Shown: positions 1 to 9,233, counted from the stretch's first letter. The stretch: DNA of 45,840 nucleotides from Desulfovermiculus halophilus DSM 18834 (GCF_000620765.1 NZ_JIAK01000024.1:1-45840); one strand, 5' to 3'. Program-made: numbers and translations. The notes: generated from the sequence alone by a model not told the origin.

Positions 1-335
1 CGTGTTTGGAAAACAGGCCTGAGCTTTTTTTTATTCCTGTCTTAAGTGCTTTCACAGGTCATGGGCTCACCAAACAAGCTTTGTTTTTGGCCTATGACGC
101 TTCAGCTATGCGCGAAAATAGCAACCAAATGAACTCCCAGGGCGCTGGGGTAGTGAAAATAGGGCCTTGTCTACAATTTGTTGCTAAATAATTCAACGGT
201 AACCAACCATGACTGATGACTCGAAAAATGGGGAAGAAATTAGCATGGGATATCAACAGGTAGCAGAGTGGGTCTCTTTAAAACCCGGCATGGGTGGGTC
301 CGGTGTGTGTCGGCGGTAACACATAGGAAGGAGAA
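1..335. other. Leader region without a recognisable gene
   Basis: I see no convincing coding sequence here. A 61-codon open frame (6-191) and a 36-codon one (209-319) look like nothing known to me and lack good ribosome-binding sites. The stretch just before the next gene (AGGAAGGAG) is that gene's ribosome-binding site. A KtrB/TrkH membrane partner for the following gene is not visible; if it exists nearby it lies left of the window. Confidence 0.5.
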
Positions 336-989
336 ATGGCCAAAAAAGAGGTTGGAATCATCGGGTTGGGCAACTTCGGATACTATGTGGGCAAATCCCT
401 GGTGGAGATGGGCCATACAGTTGTTGGGCTGGACATCAATCAGGCCAAGGTCAGACAGGCCCAGGAGGTGTTGACCAAGGTCTTTGAGGCCAACGCAACA
501 GACAAGATTGCCCTGGAACAACTGGGAATTGCCGAGATGGGCAATGTGGTGGTCAGCGTGGGCAAATCCATGGAGGCCAGCATCCTCATAGCCCTTCATC
601 TCAAGGAGATTGGGGCTCAAAAAGTCTGGGTCAAGGCCATAAGCGAAGAGCACGAGATTGTGCTCAAAAAGCTCGGTGTGGAGGAGGTGGTCTTTCCAGA
701 ACGATTCGCAGCCCAGGGATTGGCACGCAAACTTGTGGTTCCAGGGGTTGTGGACTACCTGTCTTTGGCTGAAGGGATATTGGTCCGGGAACTGGAAGTC
801 AAGGAATGGGCAGGCAAGACCTTGCGGGAGCTGAATTTAACCAACACGTATGAGCTCCAGGTTGTGGCCATCAAGCCATTACGAAAAGAACATTTCAACT
901 TTATTCCCAAGGCGGACCGGGAACTTCAGGCTGGAGATATATTGCTCATTTTGGGAGAGGAAGAGAAATTATCACAAATTATGGCCTAA
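336..989 (+). CDS. ktrA: KtrA/TrkA-type potassium uptake regulatory subunit
   Basis: A cytoplasmic RCK protein that gates a KtrB/TrkH-type K+ channel by binding nucleotide (NAD(H)/ATP) and, in some relatives, cyclic di-AMP. The 217-residue length is typical of KtrA. The N-terminal Rossmann fold starts with the dinucleotide motif GLGNFG at about residues 10-15, with the acidic end of beta-2 in VVGLDIN. The last ~80 residues form a TrkA_C domain ending in AGDILLILGEEEKL. The start is fixed by a strong AGGAAGGAG site six or seven bases upstream. No channel subunit is visible in the window, so the partner is inferred. The family call is secure; KtrA versus a single-RCK TrkA is less so. Confidence 0.9.
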   Translation: MAKKEVGIIGLGNFGYYVGKSLVEMGHTVVGLDINQAKVRQAQEVLTKVFEANATDKIALEQLGIAEMGNVVVSVGKSMEASILIALHLKEIGAQKVWVKAISEEHEIVLKKLGVEEVVFPERFAAQGLARKLVVPGVVDYLSLAEGILVRELEVKEWAGKTLRELNLTNTYELQVVAIKPLRKEHFNFIPKADRELQAGDILLILGEEEKLSQIMA

Positions 990-1003
990 TACTGGATACA
1001 CCA

Positions 1004-1129
1004 ATGCCATGGACAAAATTCCTCAAAAGCCAGGCCGGGATCTATTTCGATCCCGAGATCCTTGACGTCTTTTTGAACAACTATGAAAAGAAAAAGCAGC
1101 CGCCGGAGAAAACTTTGTACGGTATCTAA
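1004..1129 (+). pseudogene. Remnant of an HD-GYP phosphodiesterase C-terminus
   Basis: A 41-codon open frame that starts 14 bases after the ktrA stop. Its middle part, AGIYFDPEILDVFLNN, matches the extreme C-terminal signature of HD-GYP cyclic-di-GMP phosphodiesterases, where a Gly-x-x-Phe-Asp-Pro-x-[VIL]-[VL]-Asp-x-Phe run follows the last helices. Nothing of the catalytic HD or GYP motifs is present upstream, because that DNA is the end of ktrA. I read it as a decayed or rearranged fragment. It could still be translated as a short peptide, but no clear ribosome-binding site is seen. Confidence 0.45.
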
Positions 1130-1133
1130 TAAA

Positions 1134-1164
1134 AAAGGGCCGCGTCCAACTGACACGGCCCTTT
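1134..1164. terminator. Bidirectional terminator
   Basis: A perfect 9-bp inverted repeat, AAAGGGCCG (1134-1142) and CGGCCCTTT (1156-1164), with a 13-base loop. It is flanked by an A run on the left, so it could also work leftwards, and it lies between convergent genes (ktrA rightwards, the secreted protein leftwards). Confidence 0.75.
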
Positions 1165-1189
1165 GCTGGCTTGTTTCCAGCGACCTTGA

Positions 1190-1696
1190 TTAATACTGCC
1201 TTTTCATCCAGCCGGTCTCTTTATCGATGAGCACTTTTTCCACCAAAGATCCGTCCTGGGTGACAATAGTGGCCACAAAAGCACCCTGCTCGTCATTCTC
1301 AGTGACCTCACCCACCTTCAGGTTGGGGTTTCCAGCCACATAGTTCTCCGCAAGCTGCCTGGCCTGATCTGCCTGCAAAGGCTGGGCCGGCTGCTGCTGT
1401 TGTCCAGTCTGGGGACCGTATTGTCCGCGTGCCCATCCACGCTGCATGCCTTGCTGATTATACGGACAACCTTGATTCATCCCCTGCTGGCCGCCGCGCA
1501 TCCTGCCTTGTCCTTGCATCATACCGGGTCCCATGCCCTGCCCCTGCGGACCATTCTGTCCGCACCAGGGGCAAAACCAGCCTTGTCCCTGGGGACTATA
1601 GCCCTGGCCTTGTCCTGCCCCCTGTTGCTGGGCCAGAACCAGGCCGCCGCTGACCATAACTGCCAATACCGTTGCCGCAATCAAAAACCGTTTCAT
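1190..1696 (-). CDS. Secreted Gln/Gly-rich protein with a CPWC motif and PepSY-like C-terminus
   Basis: A 168-residue exported protein of unknown function. Residues 1-22 form a signal peptide ending in VLAQ. The next ~85 residues are low complexity, rich in Gln, Gly and Met (many GQG and MGPGMM-like units), with a CPWCG motif at C42-C45 that could bind a metal and a further Cys in NQGCPYN. The last ~60 residues (QARQLAENYVAGNPNLKVGE onward to GSLVEKVLIDKETGWM) resemble a PepSY-like fold. AGGAGG seven bases upstream fixes the start, and a sigma-70-like promoter is visible. The Met/Cys content and the copper operon nearby suggest metal binding, which is inference only. Confidence 0.75.
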   Translation of the reverse strand: MKRFLIAATVLAVMVSGGLVLAQQQGAGQGQGYSPQGQGWFCPWCGQNGPQGQGMGPGMMQGQGRMRGGQQGMNQGCPYNQQGMQRGWARGQYGPQTGQQQQPAQPLQADQARQLAENYVAGNPNLKVGEVTENDEQGAFVATIVTQDGSLVEKVLIDKETGWMKRQY

Positions 1697-1740
1697 TATG
1701 CGTACCTCCTGTTTTAAGGCATGAACAAATACCTACCAAA

Positions 1741-1768
1741 ATAGTATTATATTTTTGCAGGATGTCAA
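1741..1768 (-). promoter_or_regulatory. Sigma-70-like promoter for the secreted Gln/Gly-rich protein
   Basis: On the minus strand a perfect -35 box TTGACA (1763-1768) is followed after 16 bases by TACTAT (1741-1746). The gene start lies about 45 bases further downstream. Confidence 0.55.
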
Positions 1769-2036
1769 CATAAGAATCAATACCATGTCAAATTATATTC
1801 TTAACCTACTGATTTTAATTATTTTAAGCTTTGTTTTCTACCCAAGCACAGCAGATTACCGCATTCAACCGTTTTGGCTGAAAAGATGCTCGAAAATCTG
1901 AACGCTGAAGCGGCAACCGCCAGCCAGACGATGCTGTTATTGACCGGACAGTGTCCAGGATATACGCTGAATTATTATAAAGGACCGTATTGAAAATCTT
2001 TAATGGCTTGAGTTCAAAACCGGAGACGAGAAAATA
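1769..2036. other. AT-rich intergenic region before the methyltransferase
   Basis: The region is AT-rich to about 1830. From about 1840 a plus-strand frame without a start runs open to a TGA at about 1993, ending GYTLNYYKGPY. It may be the tail of a lost gene, but I do not recognise it. No clear ribosome-binding site precedes the methyltransferase ATG at 2037. Confidence 0.3.
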
Positions 2037-2789
2037 ATGGATGAACTTCAATTATTGGCAGACCTATACAAAGCAATCCCCAGGCAAGGGCCGGGCGGGG
2101 ATGCAGAAACCGAAAAAGCGCTTAACCTGGCTGCAATAGACCGCAATGCGCCCTTAAAGATTGCGGATATAGGCTGCGGGACCGGGGCTTCCACACTCAT
2201 ACTTGCCCGCCTATTGAATGCTTGCATCACGGCAGTTGATTTTCTACAAGATTTTCTGGACGTACTGGAAAGTAAAGCTGAAATTCAAAGGCTTTCGAAT
2301 AAAGTAACACCGCTTTGTTGCTCAATGGAAAGTTTGCCTTTTAGTGAACAAGAGTTCGATATTATCTGGTCTGAGGGTGCGATATACAATATTGGATTCA
2401 AAAAAGGAATATCAGATTGGCATGAGTATCTGAAACCAAACGGATTGCTCGTCGTTTCCGAGATTACCTGGATGACAAACACCCGTCCTGTAACAATCCA
2501 GAACCATTGGGAGAACGAATATCCAGAGATCGATGTGGCATCTTCAAAGATGAGCATCCTGGAGCAAAATGGATACTCTCCAATCGGCTATTTTGTCTTG
2601 CCGGAGCATTGCTGGGTGGAGAACTTTTATCGTCCCCTGCAGGACAGCTTTACGGATTTTTTAAAGCGAAATGGGCACAGTCCCGAAGCTCGCGCCATAG
2701 TCGAAGCAGAGAACAAAGAAATAGAGCTGTATGAGAAATATAAATCGTATTACAGCTACGGGGTATATATTGCTCGAAAGCTGGATTGA
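2037..2789 (+). CDS. Class I SAM-dependent methyltransferase
   Basis: A 250-residue cytoplasmic methyltransferase of the UbiE/SmtA-like group; the substrate is unknown. The SAM-binding motif I is clear (IADIGCGTGAST, G46-G50 region), followed by the acidic motif II (ITAVDFLQDFLDVL) and a motif IV-like segment (FDIIWSEGAIYNIGF). The C-terminal third (ENEYPEID to ELYEKYKSYYSYGVYIARKLD) resembles other small-molecule methyltransferases. The start is the first ATG in frame, after GACGAGAAAATA, with no strong ribosome-binding site. It has its own intergenic region and is followed by the copper genes after 59 bases; a link to them is not shown. Base composition is lower in GC than in the copper genes. 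Confidence 0.8.
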   Translation: MDELQLLADLYKAIPRQGPGGDAETEKALNLAAIDRNAPLKIADIGCGTGASTLILARLLNACITAVDFLQDFLDVLESKAEIQRLSNKVTPLCCSMESLPFSEQEFDIIWSEGAIYNIGFKKGISDWHEYLKPNGLLVVSEITWMTNTRPVTIQNHWENEYPEIDVASSKMSILEQNGYSPIGYFVLPEHCWVENFYRPLQDSFTDFLKRNGHSPEARAIVEAENKEIELYEKYKSYYSYGVYIARKLD

Positions 2790-2848
2790 GCGGTTGGTTG
2801 CAGAGGGTCCCTGTTGGAACACCTACCCGCAGCATGAAGGAAGGATAT

Positions 2849-4639
2849 ATGAGCACATCCCAAAAATTCAGCCGGCGCAGCTTCCTCCAAGGACTGGGCG
2901 CTTCCGTGTTTGTGGCCGGGATGCAGGCCGCATTTCCCCTGCCCTCCTGGGCCAGGACGGACAAATGGGGCCTGGAAGGCTTGCCCGCGGCCAAGAGCCG
3001 TTATGACCTAAGCATTGGATACTCACCCATTGTCATCGACGGCCGGGAGGGGATCTCCACCGGGATAAACGGGACGGTTCCAGGGCCTCTGGTCCGTCTG
3101 CGGGAAGGCGACGATGTGGTCCTCAAGGTGACCAACGCCCTCATGGACAGCGTTCATTCCTCCATCCACTGGCACGGCATCCTGGTCCCTTTCCCCATGG
3201 ACGGCGTGCCCGGAGTCAACTTCGCCGGGATCCCGCCCGGAGAAAGCTATACGTACCGCTACAAGGTCATTCAGGCCGGGACCTATTGGTACCACAGCCA
3301 CTCCTTTCTGCAGGAGCAGTCCGGCTCCTACGGTCCGCTGATCATCGACCCCAAAGACGGGGAGCCGTTCTATTTTGACCGGGACTACGTGGTGGTTCTC
3401 TCGGACTGGTCCTTTGAGCAGCCGGAAGCCATCTTCCGGCACATCAACCTGCTGGGCCACTACTACAACTACCAGCAGCGCACAGTGGGCGATTTTTTTG
3501 CGGACATCAAAGAACGCGGCCTGCATGATACTTTGGCCGAACGCATGGCCTGGGGCAGGATGCGTATGAGTCCGGTGGACATTGCCGACGTGACCGGATC
3601 CACATACACCTATCTGATGAATGGACACTCCCCGGCCATGAACTGGACCGCCCTGTTCAACCCCGGGGAAACCATCAGACTGCGCTTCATCAACGCTTCG
3701 GCCATGAGCAACTATGATGTGCGCATTCCAGGACTGGACATGGAGGTGGTCATGGTGGACGGAAAGGCGGTCCGACCGGTCCCGGTGCACGAGTTCCGCA
3801 TCGGCGTGGCCGAGACCTACGACGTCCTGGTCCGGCCCATACATGACAGGCCGTTCACCCTGTTCGCCGAGTCCATCGACCGCAGCGGCTATGCCCGGGG
3901 CACCCTGTCTCCGGAGCCGGGACTGGAGGCCCGGGTCCCGGATATGCGCAAGCGTCCGGTGCGTTCCCTTGAGGACATCGGCATGGGTATGATGGACGAC
4001 TCCATCTTCGGGGGCATGAATCACGGCCGGATGACACATGGAAGTATGAGCCACGAAAAGATGTCCATGGATGCGGACCTGCCCAAACAGGATCCCCGCA
4101 TCCCGGGCCCCAACGGCCCGGAACCGTTCCTGCCGGACCGCAAGGGCTCGGCCAGCACGGCCATGATCATCAACAATCCCAGCTATCGCATGGATGAGCC
4201 CGGTCTGGGCCTGGGCGGCGACGGATGGCGGGTTCTGGTCTACGACGACCTGGTATCGGCCGAAGCACAGCCCTACAAAAAAGAGCCGGACCGGGAAATG
4301 ACCATCAACATCACCGCCAACATGGAACGGTACATGTTCTCCTTTGACGGAATGAAATTCAGCGAACATCCAGGACCATACCTATTTCGGCACAATGAAC
4401 GGCTGCGCCTCTTTCTGGTCAACCACACCATGATGGATCACCCCATCCATTTGCACGGGATGTGGATGCAGCTGGAAAACGGGGCCGACAGGCTGCCCTT
4501 CAAGCACACCGTCCTGGTCAAGCCGGGCGAAGTGCTCTCGGCCCTGATCACCCCGATTGAAAAGGGAGACTGGGCCTTCCATTGTCACCTGCTCTACCAC
4601 ATGGAAGCCGGAATGTTCCAGGTTGTTCGTGTTGCCTGA
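2849..4639 (+). CDS. copA: CopA-type periplasmic multicopper oxidase
   Basis: A 596-residue multicopper oxidase that probably oxidises Cu(I) to Cu(II) in the periplasm and so lowers copper toxicity. A twin-arginine signal (SRRSFLQGLG, residues 8-17) implies export of the folded enzyme. All copper motifs are present: HWHG (107-110), WYHSHS (H149/H151), HPIHLHG (H531/H534/H536) and HCHLLYHMEAGM (H578-M589), the last supplying the type 1 ligands His, Cys, His and Met. A Met/His-rich insert around residues 380-410 (MGMM, MNHGRM, MTHGSMSHEKM) is typical of CopA/PcoA. The start follows an AAGGAAGG site, so I prefer it to an ATG 12 bases upstream and another at 2834. It heads a copB-ATPase operon with a 16-base gap to copB. 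Confidence 0.93.
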   Translation: MSTSQKFSRRSFLQGLGASVFVAGMQAAFPLPSWARTDKWGLEGLPAAKSRYDLSIGYSPIVIDGREGISTGINGTVPGPLVRLREGDDVVLKVTNALMDSVHSSIHWHGILVPFPMDGVPGVNFAGIPPGESYTYRYKVIQAGTYWYHSHSFLQEQSGSYGPLIIDPKDGEPFYFDRDYVVVLSDWSFEQPEAIFRHINLLGHYYNYQQRTVGDFFADIKERGLHDTLAERMAWGRMRMSPVDIADVTGSTYTYLMNGHSPAMNWTALFNPGETIRLRFINASAMSNYDVRIPGLDMEVVMVDGKAVRPVPVHEFRIGVAETYDVLVRPIHDRPFTLFAESIDRSGYARGTLSPEPGLEARVPDMRKRPVRSLEDIGMGMMDDSIFGGMNHGRMTHGSMSHEKMSMDADLPKQDPRIPGPNGPEPFLPDRKGSASTAMIINNPSYRMDEPGLGLGGDGWRVLVYDDLVSAEAQPYKKEPDREMTINITANMERYMFSFDGMKFSEHPGPYLFRHNERLRLFLVNHTMMDHPIHLHGMWMQLENGADRLPFKHTVLVKPGEVLSALITPIEKGDWAFHCHLLYHMEAGMFQVVRVA

Positions 4640-4655
4640 TACAAGGAGACGTCTG

Positions 4656-5510
4656 ATGAGATACCTGATGATGGCCCTGTTCGTGTGCCTGTCCCTGGTC
4701 TGCCTTGTCCAGGTTTCAGACAGTTCAGCCCAGGAAACCGGAAAACATAAATATCCGGCTGACTACCGTGACGTGGAAACCGATCCTCAGGTGGGCGAAG
4801 GTATCCAGAAGTACGCTGTAAACGGCCAGGAAGGACCCCAGAAAAACTTTGGCATGCAGCCAATCCATGACAATAAGGCATTTGCCACCTTTAAGGCCGA
4901 TCGATTTGAACACCAGTGGCGGGAAAAGGATGAAGAGCTCCTGCTCTGGGATGTGATGGGCTGGGTGGGCAACGACGACCATAAGTTTTTTGTGGAAAGC
5001 GAAGGCGAGTATTCCTTGGACCAGGATCAAGTGGAAGAGGCCGGGGTAGAGCTGCTCTATGGCCGGACCATTTCTCGATTTTGGGATCTCCGGGCCGGAA
5101 TCAGACATGATTTTAAGCCCAGCCCATCACGATCCTTCCTGGCCCTGGGGGTCCAGGGTCTGGCCCCGCAGTGGATCGAAATCGACGCAACCGGGTATGT
5201 GAGCGAGGACGGCGATGTCTCGGCCAAAATTGAAGCCGAGTACGAGCTGCTTGTGACCCAAAGGCTGGCCCTGGCCCCCCGGCTGGAAGCCGGTCTCTCT
5301 ATCCAGGACGTGCCGGAATACGAAACCTGGCAGGGAATTACGGACGTGACTCTAGGCTGCCGGCTCATGTATCACCTTCGCAGAGAGTTTGCTCCGTACG
5401 TAGGGGTTACCTGGAATCGAAAGGTCGGCGAAACCGCGCACAATATTGACAAGGAAGGAGGAGATGTGGATTCTGCTGCTTTCGTGGCCGGACTGCGCTT
5501 TTGGTTTTGA
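4656..5510 (+). CDS. copB: CopB-type outer-membrane copper resistance protein
   Basis: A 284-residue outer-membrane beta-barrel of the CopB/PcoB family, which works with the CopA oxidase. A signal peptide runs over about residues 1-26 (MRYLMMALFVCLSLVCLVQV onward). The C-terminal ~200 residues are amphipathic strands (for example LELLYGR-like and PRLEAGLSIQ) ending in FVAGLRFWF, the usual C-terminal aromatic of barrel proteins. The N-terminal Met/His-rich linker common in CopB is short here, with only a few Met and His around residues 60-85. The start is chosen because an AAGGAG site lies eight bases upstream, 16 bases after the copA stop. The next gene follows after 33 bases. Confidence 0.85.
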   Translation: MRYLMMALFVCLSLVCLVQVSDSSAQETGKHKYPADYRDVETDPQVGEGIQKYAVNGQEGPQKNFGMQPIHDNKAFATFKADRFEHQWREKDEELLLWDVMGWVGNDDHKFFVESEGEYSLDQDQVEEAGVELLYGRTISRFWDLRAGIRHDFKPSPSRSFLALGVQGLAPQWIEIDATGYVSEDGDVSAKIEAEYELLVTQRLALAPRLEAGLSIQDVPEYETWQGITDVTLGCRLMYHLRREFAPYVGVTWNRKVGETAHNIDKEGGDVDSAAFVAGLRFWF

Positions 5511-5543
5511 TATGCAATCAGGAAGACTCAACAGGTGACAGCT

Positions 5544-7544
5544 ATGGAACAGCATCAGCACTCCCATTCCCATCATGAGCAGAACAAGCCGCACGGCCAT
5601 CACGACCACCACGAACACATGGTCCAGGATTTCAAAAAAAGATTCTGGATTACCCTGATTCTGACAGCGCCCATCCTTGCCCTTTCCCCCACCCTGCACT
5701 TCCTGTTCGGCCTGAAGGGCCTTGCGGACTTTACCGGCCGGTATCTGATCCTTTTCGGCCTGGGCACTGCCATTTTTGTGTACGGCGGATGGCCGTTTCT
5801 CACCGGCCTGGTCAACGAACTGAAAAAGAAACAGCCGGGCATGATGACCCTTATCGGCATGGCCGTCTGCGTGGCTTACGTTTATTCCAGCCTGGTGGCC
5901 CTGGGCATGCCCGGAAAGGTCTTTTTCTGGGAGCTGGCCACTCTGATCGCCATCATGCTTCTGGGCCATTGGATTGAAATGCGCTCGGTCATGGGCGCTT
6001 CCGGAGCGCTGGAAGAGCTGGCCCGCATGGTCCCTGGGCAGGCGCATAGGCTGGATGCCCAGGGCAATATTTCGGATACGGCGGTCAGCGATCTGCAGGT
6101 CCGGGACCGGGTCCTGGTCCGCCCCGGAGAGAAAATCCCGGTGGACGGAACGGTTCTGGAAGGATCGTCATCTGTCAATGAGGCCCTGCTCACAGGCGAA
6201 TCCAAGCCGGTGCGCAAAAACAAAGGGGACCTTGTCATTGGTGGGGCAGTCAACGGCGAAGGCTCCTTGAGCGTGGAAGTGGGCAAAACCGGAGATGATT
6301 CGTTTCTCAATCAGGTCATCGACTTAGTGCGCAAGGCCCAGGAGAGTAAGTCCAGATCCCAGGATCTGGCCAACACGGCGGCCATGTGGCTGACCTTTAT
6401 CGCCCTCGGAGCGGGAGCCGTGACCATGGCCTCCTGGCTCATACTGTCCACCCGGGACTTTGTCTTCGCCATGGAACGAACGGTCACGGTCATGGTCATT
6501 ACCTGCCCCCACGCCCTGGGGCTGGCCGTCCCCCTGGTCGTGGCCGTATCCACGACCCTGGCCGCAAAGAACGGCTTCCTCATCCGCAACCGCACCCCAT
6601 TCGAGGGGGCCAGGAAGATCCAGGCCGTCCTGTTCGACAAGACCGGCACCCTGACAACCGGCAACTTCGGGGTCAGCGATGTCCTGGTCTTTGACCCGGA
6701 CATGACCGAACAGGAGCTTCTCAACTTCGCATCAGCGGTGGAAGCCCACTCCGAACACCCCATCGCCAGGGGGATAACCGAATCAACCGCTCAGCCCCCG
6801 GAAGCACAAAACTTTGAAGCCATCCCCGGCCGCGGAGCCAAGGCGCTGGTCCAGGAGAGGGATGTTGCGGTGGTCAGCCCGGATTACGCGCGGGAGAACT
6901 CCATATCTTTTGACCAAGATGCTGTATCCCGCCTGGCTGAAGAAGGAAAAACCGTCGTCCTGGTCCTTGTTCAGGACCAGGCAGCCGGTGCCGTGGCCTT
7001 GGCCGATGTGATCCGCGAGGAGTCCAAACAGGCCATTGCCGAGCTCAAGCGGCTTGGCCTGAAGGTCATGATGCTCACCGGAGACAACTCCAAAGTAGCT
7101 GCTTCGGTGGCGCAAGAACTGGGGCTGGACGAGTACTTCGCCGAAATCCCCCCGGACCGCAAGGCGGACAAGGTCAAAGAACTTCAAAACCAGGGCTTGC
7201 GCGTGGCCATGACCGGGGACGGGGTCAACGACGCCCCTGCCCTGGCCACGGCCGACCTGGGCATCGCCATCGGGGCCGGGACCGATGTTGCCGCTGAAAC
7301 CGCGGATATCATCCTTGTCCGGTCCAACCCCTTGGATGTCCTCAACCTGATTCGCCTTTCCCGGGCCACCTACCGCAAAACCGTGCAGAACCTGTTTTGG
7401 GCCACAGGCTACAATGCCGTGGCCATCCCCCTGGCGGCCGGCGTGCTCGCCCCGATGGGCATTCTGCTCAGTCCGGCCGTGGGGGCGATTCTCATGTCCA
7501 TCTCCACAGTCATCGTGGCCGTGAACGCCAAGATTCTGAAATAG
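5544..7544 (+). CDS. CopB-type copper-translocating P-type ATPase
   Basis: A 666-residue inner-membrane P1B ATPase that pumps copper out of the cytoplasm. It has no HMA metal-binding domain; instead the N-terminus is His-rich ([11 protein letters not shown] and HGHHDHHEH, residues 3-27). The membrane metal site is CPH (C321-P322-H323), the mark of CopB/P1B-3 pumps associated with Cu(I)/Cu(II) or Ag(I), rather than CPC. The phosphorylated aspartate is D365 in DKTGTLT, the TGES loop is present (LLTGESKPV), and GDGVNDAP begins at about G558. A GTG nine bases upstream is an alternative start. It is the third gene of the copper operon and would hand copper to the periplasmic CopA/CopB. Confidence 0.93.
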   Translation: MEQHQHSHSHHEQNKPHGHHDHHEHMVQDFKKRFWITLILTAPILALSPTLHFLFGLKGLADFTGRYLILFGLGTAIFVYGGWPFLTGLVNELKKKQPGMMTLIGMAVCVAYVYSSLVALGMPGKVFFWELATLIAIMLLGHWIEMRSVMGASGALEELARMVPGQAHRLDAQGNISDTAVSDLQVRDRVLVRPGEKIPVDGTVLEGSSSVNEALLTGESKPVRKNKGDLVIGGAVNGEGSLSVEVGKTGDDSFLNQVIDLVRKAQESKSRSQDLANTAAMWLTFIALGAGAVTMASWLILSTRDFVFAMERTVTVMVITCPHALGLAVPLVVAVSTTLAAKNGFLIRNRTPFEGARKIQAVLFDKTGTLTTGNFGVSDVLVFDPDMTEQELLNFASAVEAHSEHPIARGITESTAQPPEAQNFEAIPGRGAKALVQERDVAVVSPDYARENSISFDQDAVSRLAEEGKTVVLVLVQDQAAGAVALADVIREESKQAIAELKRLGLKVMMLTGDNSKVAASVAQELGLDEYFAEIPPDRKADKVKELQNQGLRVAMTGDGVNDAPALATADLGIAIGAGTDVAAETADIILVRSNPLDVLNLIRLSRATYRKTVQNLFWATGYNAVAIPLAAGVLAPMGILLSPAVGAILMSISTVIVAVNAKILK

Positions 7545-7649
7545 AAACCGCTAAGACAAAAATCGATCTCATGCGGAAGGTGCAGAAGGATTGCCCCGCA
7601 TCCGGGAGTTCAGCCAACCATACACAACATACCTGCAAAGAGAGGGAAC

Positions 7650-8555
7650 ATGCCGTCCATTGAAGACCTGCTCAATCATTACAGCTATACCAAGCAAGAC
7701 GAGGAAAACCGCCGCAAGCTGGCAGAACTCATCCTTCCGGAAAAGGAACAATTTGCAAGCGACTTTTACGCCATGCTGGAGGAAGCCCCCTATACTGCCC
7801 AGTTCTTTCCCACCCAGGAGGCCATAAACAAGCGCAAAACAACATTTAAATTCTGGTTGAAAATCATTCTCACTTCTCCATTCGATCACCGGCTGCATCT
7901 GAAGCTGGAGCGGGTGGGCAAAACGCATGTGCGCATTGGGCTGGATGGACATTATGTGAATGCATCGATGAACTTTGTCCGCCGCTACTGCCAGCAGATA
8001 CTCTTTCAATCCGTATCCGACACCCGCTCCATGGACTCCCTCCTGGAGACATTGAACAAGGTCCTGGACATCAGTCTGGATATCATGACCAGCTCCTACC
8101 GGGAGGCTGAGCTGAAACAGGTATTTTTATCCAAGCGGGCCGAATACTGGATGGTCAGATGGGCGGAACGGATCATGCATGGATTGAACCTCGTGCTCAT
8201 GGTAGGGCTCCTGCTTCTGGCGGCCGGCGTGACCGCCCTTTTGAGCACGGACATCTACTTTGCGCTCAGCTCGGACGTGGAGCAGGGCGTGATCAGAGCA
8301 CTGGGATCCCTGCTCATCCTGTGGATGATGGTCGAGCTGCTCCATGCCCAGGTTGAACAGCTCAAGGGCGGCAAGTTTCATGTCCGCATATTTGTGGACC
8401 TGGCCATGGTCGCCTTTATCCGCAAGATATTCGTGGCCAGCCTCGAGGGCAAGGACCCATGGTCCTTCGGTCTCCTGATTGGGGCATTGCTGGTTCTGGG
8501 TATCATATACTTTCTGCTGGGCCATTCCGAGAAAAAGCAGCCCGGGGCCCGATGA
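7650..8555 (+). CDS. Globin-domain sensor fused to a PsiE-like four-helix membrane domain
   Basis: A 301-residue protein with two parts. Residues ~1-165 resemble the heme globin of globin-coupled sensors and protoglobins: an all-helical segment with a probable proximal heme ligand H93 in KTHVRIGL, followed by GHYVNASMNFVRR. Residues ~170-295 contain four hydrophobic helices (LNLVLMVGLLLLAAGVTALL, ALGSLLILWMMVELL, FVDLAMVAFIRKIFV, FGLLIGALLVLGIIYFLLGH) with the HVRIFVDLAMVAFIRK pattern of phosphate-starvation PsiE proteins. The product probably senses O2, NO or CO at the membrane; its output is unknown. GAGG four bases upstream supports the start. The gene lies 105 bases after the copper ATPase and may be transcribed with it. 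Both domain calls come from pattern recognition. Confidence 0.7.
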   Translation: MPSIEDLLNHYSYTKQDEENRRKLAELILPEKEQFASDFYAMLEEAPYTAQFFPTQEAINKRKTTFKFWLKIILTSPFDHRLHLKLERVGKTHVRIGLDGHYVNASMNFVRRYCQQILFQSVSDTRSMDSLLETLNKVLDISLDIMTSSYREAELKQVFLSKRAEYWMVRWAERIMHGLNLVLMVGLLLLAAGVTALLSTDIYFALSSDVEQGVIRALGSLLILWMMVELLHAQVEQLKGGKFHVRIFVDLAMVAFIRKIFVASLEGKDPWSFGLLIGALLVLGIIYFLLGHSEKKQPGAR

Positions 8556-8574
8556 CCGCGCCCGGGGATCCTGC

Positions 8575-9222
8575 TCAACAGGGCGTGCTTTCGGCGAACA
8601 TCTGGGCCAGTTCGTCGAAAAGCACCGGAATGCGGCTGTGCATATCATCCAGAAGCCCGAGCATGACCTCCCGGATCTGGGGATGGGCGGCCTTCTGGCA
8701 GCGCAGGCGGAATACATGCCGCCATTCCCGCAGATTGGCGGTCATCACCACTTCCGTCTTCAAGCTGTTGGGCAGAACGGCCCGGGCCTGCTGCGGGGAC
8801 GCACCCTGATCCAGAAGCTGCATGTAGGCCTCCTCCGCACGACGCATGGCCTCTTCCCAAATGGCGTATTCCGGGCTCCCTTCCTCCCAGAAACAGGGCT
8901 TGATCACGGTAATCTCCCGGCCGAAACGCTCCTGAGAGTAGTTGGCATAGCGGGTGGACTCCTGGGAGTAGGCGGCCAGCCGGTGGCGGACAAGCTCATG
9001 GCTCACACCGCGGTCCACGATGAGCCTGACCGTGACATTGGCGTGCTCGATCACGCTTTCATGTCCGGAACGCACGATCCGGCCCACAAACCCGGCGGCC
9101 GAGTCGTCGGTAATCTTGTCTTCCGATTTGTAGCAGGTCCGGCCGGCGGCTTCCAGCAGCCTGAGTATCTCCTCGGACCGGGGGATGAACAGTATCTCGT
9201 GCCCAGGTTGTACTGCCCGCAT
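8575..9222 (-). CDS. thyX: Flavin-dependent thymidylate synthase
   Basis: Makes dTMP from dUMP with methylenetetrahydrofolate and FAD, replacing ThyA. The signature RHRX7S is intact (R79-H80-R81, S89) in ELVRHRLAAYSQESTRY, and the region around CYKSEDKI and GHESVIEHANVTV fits the family. At 215 residues it is a normal ThyX. The start is set by GGAGG six bases upstream, rather than earlier in-frame codons that would overlap ruvB. It starts 11 bases after the ruvB stop, so it is probably the last gene of the yebC-ruvCAB-thyX operon. Its stop lies 19 bases from the convergent globin-PsiE gene. Confidence 0.95.
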   Translation of the reverse strand: MRAVQPGHEILFIPRSEEILRLLEAAGRTCYKSEDKITDDSAAGFVGRIVRSGHESVIEHANVTVRLIVDRGVSHELVRHRLAAYSQESTRYANYSQERFGREITVIKPCFWEEGSPEYAIWEEAMRRAEEAYMQLLDQGASPQQARAVLPNSLKTEVVMTANLREWRHVFRLRCQKAAHPQIREVMLGLLDDMHSRIPVLFDELAQMFAESTPC

Positions 9223-9233
9223 GGTGCCTCCAG

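Noticed and set aside
6-191. 61-codon open frame at the left edge
   Set aside because: No ribosome-binding site, no recognisable motif, and the composition looks noncoding.
200-335. A cyclic-di-AMP riboswitch upstream of ktrA
   Set aside because: The position would fit, but I could not match the conserved ydaO-type core by eye. A covariance-model search would decide.
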